DNA of 29,304 nt. It comes from an uncultured Oscillospiraceae bacterium (GTDB lineage Bacteria > Bacillota > Clostridia > Oscillospirales > Oscillospiraceae). The position numbers and the translations under genes are program-made. Positions 24,766 to 29,304 of the stretch are shown here, piece after piece (position 1 is the stretch's first letter; every line of letters begins with the position of its first letter). Under the pieces are notes generated by a model, which ran no database searches, was not told the origin of the DNA, and saw nothing but the letters and a program-made list of their open reading frames with translations. The DNA lies in contig CAAEKI010000096.1 in the NCBI GenBank assembly GCA_900756495.1, positions 1-29,304 on the forward strand, read 5' to 3'.

Positions 24766-27456
24766 ATGGAAGACATACGTCCCGATCCAGAACTTCTATT
24801 GAGGGAGATCCAGCCGCTGGAACATCCAGGCACTGGAAAGCTGAAGATTTTTTTCGGCTATGCCGCAGGTGTAGGTAAGACCTATGCCATGCTGGAGGCT
24901 GCCCACCGCGCCAAGAATGCCGGTATTGATGTTGTCGCCGGCTATATTGAACCCCACACCAGACCCGAGACCATGGCCCTCTTGGATGGTTTGGAACTTC
25001 TTCCGCCTATGCAAATTCCCTACAAGGGCATTCATTTAAAGGAATTTGATCTGGACGCCGCCCTCCGCCGCCATCCTCAGTTGATTCTTGTGGATGAGCT
25101 TGCCCACACAAATGCGCAGGGCTGCCGCCATCTCAAGCGGTATCAGGATGTGCAGGAATTGCTGCGCGCAGGGATCAGTGTTTATACAACCGTCAATGTG
25201 CAGCACCTGGAGAGTCTCAACGATGTAGTTGCCTCCATCACTGGCATCACCGTCTCTGAGCGTATTCCCGATCATGTATTCGACTCGGCCGCCCAGGTTG
25301 AGGTAGTAGATCTGGAGCCGGCGGATCTTCTGGAGCGGCTCCGGGCCGGAAAGATCTATAAGGAACAGCAGGCCGCCCAGGCCATGGGGCATTTTTTCAC
25401 AGAGAAGAACTTGGCTGCCCTGCGTGAGATTGCCCTGCGGCGGACGGCCGACCGTCTGGAACGGGCTCCGGGAGGCGGAGACGGCCCCAGGCCAAAGTCT
25501 GGGGAGCATATTCTGATTTGTCTGTCTGGTGCCCCTTCCAATGGAAAGGTGATCCGCACAGCCGCCCGTATGGCCGAAGCATTTCACGGAACCTTTACCG
25601 CTCTGTTTGTGGAAGACCCGGCTGCCGTCCAAAATGAGGCGGAGCGAAAGCAGCTTCAGAAGAACCTGCGCCTTGCGGAGGAACTGGGGGCCCGCATTAC
25701 TACAGTATATGGCGACGACCCGGCCATTCAGATCGCTGAATATGCCAAAGTAGGCGGTATTACAAAGGTTATTCTCGGGCGCAGCCCCCGAAAAAAAGGG
25801 TTCCTGCCCGGTCCGAAGAGCCTGATAGACCGCTTGGGAGAACTGGCTCCTGAGCTGGATATCTATATTATTCCCGACCAGCCCCGGCAAAGCCGCAGTC
25901 CGCGAAGGCGCCGCTCTTCCCAGGAAAAATTTTCTGGACTTGATATCCTGCGGATGGCTGTCATTCTGGCCCTGTGCACAGTGGTTGGGCTCTTGTTTGT
26001 CAAATTTGGTTTCGCCAGCGCCAATGTCATTATGATCTATATTCTGGGCGTACTCGTAATCTCCATGGTGACAACAGGCCGCAGCTACAGCTTGGTCGCA
26101 TGCGCATTGGCCGTACTTATCTTCAACTTCTTTTTCACTTCCCCCTACTTTACCCTTTTGTTCAGCGACCCCAGCTACTTGGCTACCTTCGGGGTCATGT
26201 TCTTAGTAGCTCTGTTGAGCAGCTCCCTAACCGTCAAAATTAAACGCCAGGCTATCCAAAGCGCCAGCAAAGCCTACCGAACCGAAGTTCTCCTGGAGAC
26301 AAGCCAAAAACTTCAGAAAGCGGAAGGGGCCCAAGCCATTCTTACCGTAACAGCCACCCAGCTGGTCAAGCTATTGGAGCGGGATCTGGTGCTGTATCCC
26401 GTGGGAGAGGATGGCACTCTGCAGGATCCACTGCTCTTTCCTGTCTCTCAAGGAGCAGATATGTCCCCCAACCTGACCGCTTCAGAGCGGGCTGTGGCAG
26501 AGTGGGTTTTAAAGAACAACAAGCATGCCGGCGCTACCACCAACACCCTGCCCAGCGCCCATTGTCTCTACCTAGCCGTCCGGGGATCTCGGCAGGTCTT
26601 AGCCGTTGCCGGAATTGCGCTGGACAGTGAAGAAAAACCGGGATCTTTTGAAAAGAATCTGATGGTTGCCATCCTCGACGCATGCGGCCTGGCACTGGAA
26701 AAAGAAGCCATGGTCCGCGCCAAACAAAAGGTGGAAGAAACCGCCCGGCAGGAGGCCCTCCGGGCCAATCTGCTGCGGGCCATTTCTCATGATCTGCGTA
26801 CCCCCCTGACCAGCATCTCAGGCAATGCTGGAATTCTGATGGAAAATGGCGGCGTATTGGATGAGGGAAAGCGGCGTGAGCTTTTCCGGTCTATCTACGA
26901 CGACTCTATGTGGCTCATCAACCTTGTGGAAAATCTGTTGTCCATCACCAGGATGGAAAATGGATCTGGAGCGATGAAATTGAACCTGCAACCGGAATTG
27001 CTGGACGAGGTCTTTCACGAGGCGCTGTCCCATCTGGACCGGGACGCCGCTAAACACCACATCTCAGTATCCCTCAGCGACGATCTGCTCATGGCGGATC
27101 TGGATGCCCGGCTGATTGTCCAGGTTGTGATCAACATCGTCAATAACGCCATCAAATATACCCCGGAGGGATCCTGCATCACCCTGTCTGCACAGCGGCG
27201 CGGTAAGGAGGTTCTGGTGCAGATCGCCGACGACGGTCCCGGTATTTCAGACAGCTCCAAAGAAAAAATTTTTGACATGTTTTATACCGCCGACAACCAG
27301 CGGGGAGACAGCCGCCGTGGGTTGGGACTGGGCCTCTCCCTCTGCAAATCCATCGTACTGGCTCACGGCGGTACAATATCTGTCACAGACAATCACCCCA
27401 GGGGAACGGTTTTCTCCTTTACCCTGCGGGCCTCGGAGGTGGAAACACATGAATAA
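24766..27456 (+). CDS. kdpD: KdpD, potassium/turgor sensor histidine kinase
   Basis: 896 aa, nearly the E. coli length (894). Domains in order: KdpD N-terminal ATP-binding domain (about 20-230; Walker A GYAAGVGKT at 31-39, Walker B LVDELAHTN at 108-116); universal-stress-like domain (about 246-370) containing FTALF at 277-281, close to the FTAxY motif linked to c-di-AMP binding in S. aureus KdpD; four membrane helices (about 394-500, DUF4118); GAF-like domain (about 515-645); HisKA with H675 in RAISHDLRTPL; and HATPase with N-box NIVNNAIKY (about 790-798), DDGPGI and GLGLSLCKS. It phosphorylates KdpE. The start follows GGGGAGGTGG. It overlaps kdpE by 8 bases. Confidence 0.97.
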   Translation: MEDIRPDPELLLREIQPLEHPGTGKLKIFFGYAAGVGKTYAMLEAAHRAKNAGIDVVAGYIEPHTRPETMALLDGLELLPPMQIPYKGIHLKEFDLDAALRRHPQLILVDELAHTNAQGCRHLKRYQDVQELLRAGISVYTTVNVQHLESLNDVVASITGITVSERIPDHVFDSAAQVEVVDLEPADLLERLRAGKIYKEQQAAQAMGHFFTEKNLAALREIALRRTADRLERAPGGGDGPRPKSGEHILICLSGAPSNGKVIRTAARMAEAFHGTFTALFVEDPAAVQNEAERKQLQKNLRLAEELGARITTVYGDDPAIQIAEYAKVGGITKVILGRSPRKKGFLPGPKSLIDRLGELAPELDIYIIPDQPRQSRSPRRRRSSQEKFSGLDILRMAVILALCTVVGLLFVKFGFASANVIMIYILGVLVISMVTTGRSYSLVACALAVLIFNFFFTSPYFTLLFSDPSYLATFGVMFLVALLSSSLTVKIKRQAIQSASKAYRTEVLLETSQKLQKAEGAQAILTVTATQLVKLLERDLVLYPVGEDGTLQDPLLFPVSQGADMSPNLTASERAVAEWVLKNNKHAGATTNTLPSAHCLYLAVRGSRQVLAVAGIALDSEEKPGSFEKNLMVAILDACGLALEKEAMVRAKQKVEETARQEALRANLLRAISHDLRTPLTSISGNAGILMENGGVLDEGKRRELFRSIYDDSMWLINLVENLLSITRMENGSGAMKLNLQPELLDEVFHEALSHLDRDAAKHHISVSLSDDLLMADLDARLIVQVVINIVNNAIKYTPEGSCITLSAQRRGKEVLVQIADDGPGISDSSKEKIFDMFYTADNQRGDSRRGLGLGLSLCKSIVLAHGGTISVTDNHPRGTVFSFTLRASEVETHE

Positions 27457-28165
27457 ACCCCAAATCCTGGTGGTAGAGGACGATACTGCCGTGGGCAACC
27501 TTATTGCCACCACCCTGGAAACCCAGAACTATCAATATCACCGTGCCAAAACCGGCGCAGGAGCCGTGATGGACGCCCTGTCCTACCGCCCTGACGTTAT
27601 GCTTCTGGATCTTGGCCTCCCGGATATGGATGGTGTAGATATTATCAAAAAAATTCGGGCATGGAGCAATTTGCCCATTATCGTCGTTTCTGCCCGCAGC
27701 GAGGACAGCGACAAGGTCGCCGCCCTGGATGCCGGCGCCGACGACTATCTGACCAAGCCTTTTTCAGTGGATGAGCTGCTGGCCCGTCTGCGGGTAGCCT
27801 TGCGCCGGGTGCGTTACGACAATGAAAAGACCAGCGAAGAGGCAAGCATTTATGAAAACGGCGATCTGAAAATTGATTATGCCGCCGGCTGTGCCTACCG
27901 AGACGGGACAGAGATCCACCTGACTCCAATCGAATATAAGCTGCTGTGCCTGTTGGCAAAAAATACAGGCAAAGTGCTGACCCACAACTATATTTTAAAC
28001 GAAGTTTGGGGCAGCCCCTCTGCCTCCGACACTCCTTCGCTCCGGGTTTTCATGGCCACTTTGCGGAAGAAGTTGGAGGCTGATTCCAGCCATCCCCGCT
28101 ATATTCAAACTCATATCGGAGTTGGGTATCGCATGATCCGCCAAAAACAGGAAGACGATATATAA
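27449..28165 (+). CDS. kdpE: KdpE, OmpR-family response regulator of kdp expression
   Basis: 238 aa. Receiver domain: VVEDDT acidic pocket, phospho-acceptor D54 in VMLLDLGLPDMDG, S in VVSARSEDSDKV, and K in YLTKPF. Winged helix about 135-235: LTPIEYKLLCLLAKN, LTHNYILNEVWG, RVFMATLRKKLE and HIGVGYRM. The true start is ATG 27449, inside the last codons of kdpD, with GGAGGTGG upstream (translational coupling); the frame is open further 5' only because of the kdpD overlap. It probably acts on the kdpF promoter 11 kb upstream. No obvious terminator follows. Confidence 0.96.
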   Translation: MNKPQILVVEDDTAVGNLIATTLETQNYQYHRAKTGAGAVMDALSYRPDVMLLDLGLPDMDGVDIIKKIRAWSNLPIIVVSARSEDSDKVAALDAGADDYLTKPFSVDELLARLRVALRRVRYDNEKTSEEASIYENGDLKIDYAAGCAYRDGTEIHLTPIEYKLLCLLAKNTGKVLTHNYILNEVWGSPSASDTPSLRVFMATLRKKLEADSSHPRYIQTHIGVGYRMIRQKQEDDI

Positions 28166-28374
28166 GTTTCACACTATCTGCCGTTAAGCCGGTCCCCAAC
28201 CTCCGGAAATCGTGGGACTATCGCCGCGGCACAATCCCCCCAGGCGGCGCAACATCTGAACGCAACTTTACAGCGCTCTTTCTCACCATACGATTGCGTT
28301 TTGAAATATTTTCCGTCTCCTTTTTTCACATGGTACAGGGTTCTCACGGCAAAGATAGTGTTGAGGTGATTTGT

Positions 28375-28611
28375 ATGGCACAGGACAGTGTGTATTTTTC
28401 GGTCAATAAGGCCGTTGGACTCCACGATACCAAAACACTGAAGCGGGCTCTGGATGCACTGCCCGGCGTCACATCGGTGAGTATCAACAAACTTCAGAGC
28501 AACATCGCGGTAGATTATGATGATACCGGCGTCAGCAGAGCACAAATCAGGCAGAAAATCGAACTGTTGGGGTACCCAATAGAGGCCACACAGCAAAATC
28601 AGGCTTTTTAA
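28375..28611 (+). CDS. HMA-fold (CopZ-like) small protein lacking the CxxC metal site
   Basis: 78 aa from ATG 28375, with GAGGTGATT upstream. The size and pattern match a heavy-metal-associated domain: beta strand VYFSVNKA, helix DTKTLKRALDAL, PGVTSVSINKLQSNIAVDYD, helix SRAQIRQKIELLGY. In typical HMA proteins the first loop is GMxCxxC; here the corresponding stretch NKAVGLHDTKT has no cysteine, and the whole protein has none. It may bind something else, act as a protein-interaction fold, or be decaying. It follows kdpE by 209 bases with a strong terminator behind it. The 209-base gap holds no other recognised gene. Confidence 0.75.
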   Translation: MAQDSVYFSVNKAVGLHDTKTLKRALDALPGVTSVSINKLQSNIAVDYDDTGVSRAQIRQKIELLGYPIEATQQNQAF

Positions 28612-28619
28612 AAAAGAGA

Positions 28620-28662
28620 GCCCAAAGGACGGAGCGCGATCTCCCGTCCTTTGGGCCCCTTT
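28620..28662 (+). terminator. Intrinsic terminator after the HMA-like gene
   Basis: A 13-bp perfect inverted repeat, GCCCAAAGGACGG (28620-28632) with CCGTCCTTTGGGC (28644-28656), 11-base loop, followed by CCCTTTC. Confidence 0.8.
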
Positions 28663-28756
28663 CATCTATGAGCTCAACATATATCCTTTCGCTCTGCGAA
28701 CCCTTGGAAATCAAGCGCTTAATCTCATGAGTAAGAGGCTGGCGTACAGGAATGAA

Positions 28757-28768
28757 ACATGGTACAAT
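28757..28768 (+). promoter_or_regulatory. Candidate extended -10 promoter of the HAD hydrolase gene
   Basis: ACATGGTACAAT contains TGGTACAAT (TGn plus TACAAT). The same ten bases ACATGGTACA occur at 28328-28337, before the HMA-like gene, and TGGTACAAT recurs on the minus strand before ktrB. Confidence 0.4.
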
Positions 28769-28848
28769 AACCTTGTTTTAAATATACCCCCGCCACATCC
28801 CCACAAGGACACACTTCTTTCCCCCTTATCGTCTGGAGGTATCTCGCT

Positions 28849-29304
28849 ATGTTTGATGGTGTGTTGTTTGATTTGGACGGCACTCTTTGGGATTCCCGGG
28901 AAGGCATCTCTCTCTCCTGGAATCAGGTCCTGGCTTCAGATGCTCCCACCCTGGCCGGCCGAGTCACTCCAGAGCGGCTTACCGTCTGCATGGGAATGCT
29001 CCTTCCCGATATTGCATGCAGGCTTTTCCCGGAGTTGCCGGCTGGAGAAGCCTGGCGTATCATGGAGCGCTGCTGTCAGGCTGAAAATCGCTATCTGGCC
29101 CGGCACGGCGGCATTTTGTATCCCGGGGTGGCCAAGGGTGTACCCGCGTTGGCGGAACGCTATCCCCTGTTCATCGTCAGCAACTGCCAGGACGGTTATA
29201 TTGAGAGCTTTTTTGCCGCCCACGGCCTGGGGTGTTATTTTCGGGATTGGGAGTGTCCCGGCCGCACTGGGAGGCCCAAAGCTGACAACATCAGGGCTGT
29301 GGCG
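28849..29304 (+). CDS. HAD-superfamily hydrolase (phosphoglycolate phosphatase-like), truncated by window edge
   Basis: 152 codons to the end of the window, without a stop. Motif I FDLDGTLWDS (D8 nucleophile, D10), a helical cap (about 15-90), LYPGVAKGVPALAERYPLFIVSNC with motif II serine, and GRPKADN with the motif III lysine. The missing part would hold motif IV. The substrate is a small phospho-metabolite, unknown. The ATG follows TGGAGG at about 9 bases. Confidence 0.88.
   Translation, partial: MFDGVLFDLDGTLWDSREGISLSWNQVLASDAPTLAGRVTPERLTVCMGMLLPDIACRLFPELPAGEAWRIMERCCQAENRYLARHGGILYPGVAKGVPALAERYPLFIVSNCQDGYIESFFAAHGLGCYFRDWECPGRTGRPKADNIRAVA

Noticed and set aside
28174..28665. 163-codon minus-strand frame after kdpE
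   Set aside because: It runs through the terminator and opposite the HMA-like gene; no ribosome binding site or motif.
1..29304. CRISPR arrays, tRNA/rRNA genes, prophage or intact insertion sequences
   Set aside because: No regularly spaced repeats, no cloverleaf sequences and no transposase, integrase or phage structural genes were seen on either strand.

Overview
The window is about 29.3 kb of densely coded, fairly GC-rich DNA. It looks like a chromosomal segment of an anaerobic Firmicute of the Oscillospiraceae / Eubacteriales type (Flavonifractor, Lawsonibacter or Intestinimonas-like). This is inferred from strong AGGAGG-type ribosome binding sites, DUF4342, DUF4358/DHHW and EFR1-ferredoxin genes, and Gram-positive-style lipoproteins. 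The genus cannot be fixed from sequence alone. I saw no rRNA, tRNA, CRISPR array or phage genes.

Layout. (a) 1-3.2 kb: a truncated IscS/NifS cysteine desulfurase on the minus strand, divergent from a secreted metallo-beta-lactamase-fold lipoprotein, then an AI-2E/PerM-type membrane protein. (b) 3.3-5.9 kb, minus strand: a stalk-domain/NodB-like secreted protein followed by a second class-V aminotransferase (cysteine desulfurase family). The leader of this pair carries a 165-bp element with terminal inverted repeats flanked by TA, which looks like a MITE. (c) 6.0-10.7 kb, plus strand: malic enzyme, then a DUF4342 protein, an OmpR-type response regulator, a small flavodoxin-like protein, a possible 26-aa CxxC peptide and a sensor histidine kinase. 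(d) 10.8-14.3 kb: DUF4358 lipoprotein, MBOAT acyltransferase and DHHW protein, a probable cell-surface O-acylation cassette. (e) 14.5-16.5 kb: EFR1-type flavodoxin/ferredoxin (minus) divergent from an SDR oxidoreductase (plus). (f) 16.5-28.2 kb: a potassium-uptake island. (g) 28.3-29.3 kb: an HMA-fold protein without its metal-binding cysteines, and a HAD hydrolase cut by the window edge.

The potassium island is the most interesting part. It combines kdpF-kdpA-kdpB-[75-aa membrane protein]-kdpC-[291-aa unknown protein], the constitutive-type Ktr/Trk pair ktrB-ktrA on the opposite strand, and the kdpD-kdpE sensor/regulator pair. The two non-canonical genes sit in the kdp transcription unit with gene-like spacing and ribosome binding sites, and I do not recognise either one. 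KdpA carries an acidic internal duplication of about 50 residues next to a pore motif. The kdp leader has a terminator-like hairpin before kdpF that suggests attenuation. The ktrB-kdpD divergent intergenic region contains a perfect 9-bp inverted repeat spanning the ktrB -35 region, and a perfect 10-bp palindrome next to the kdpD -10.
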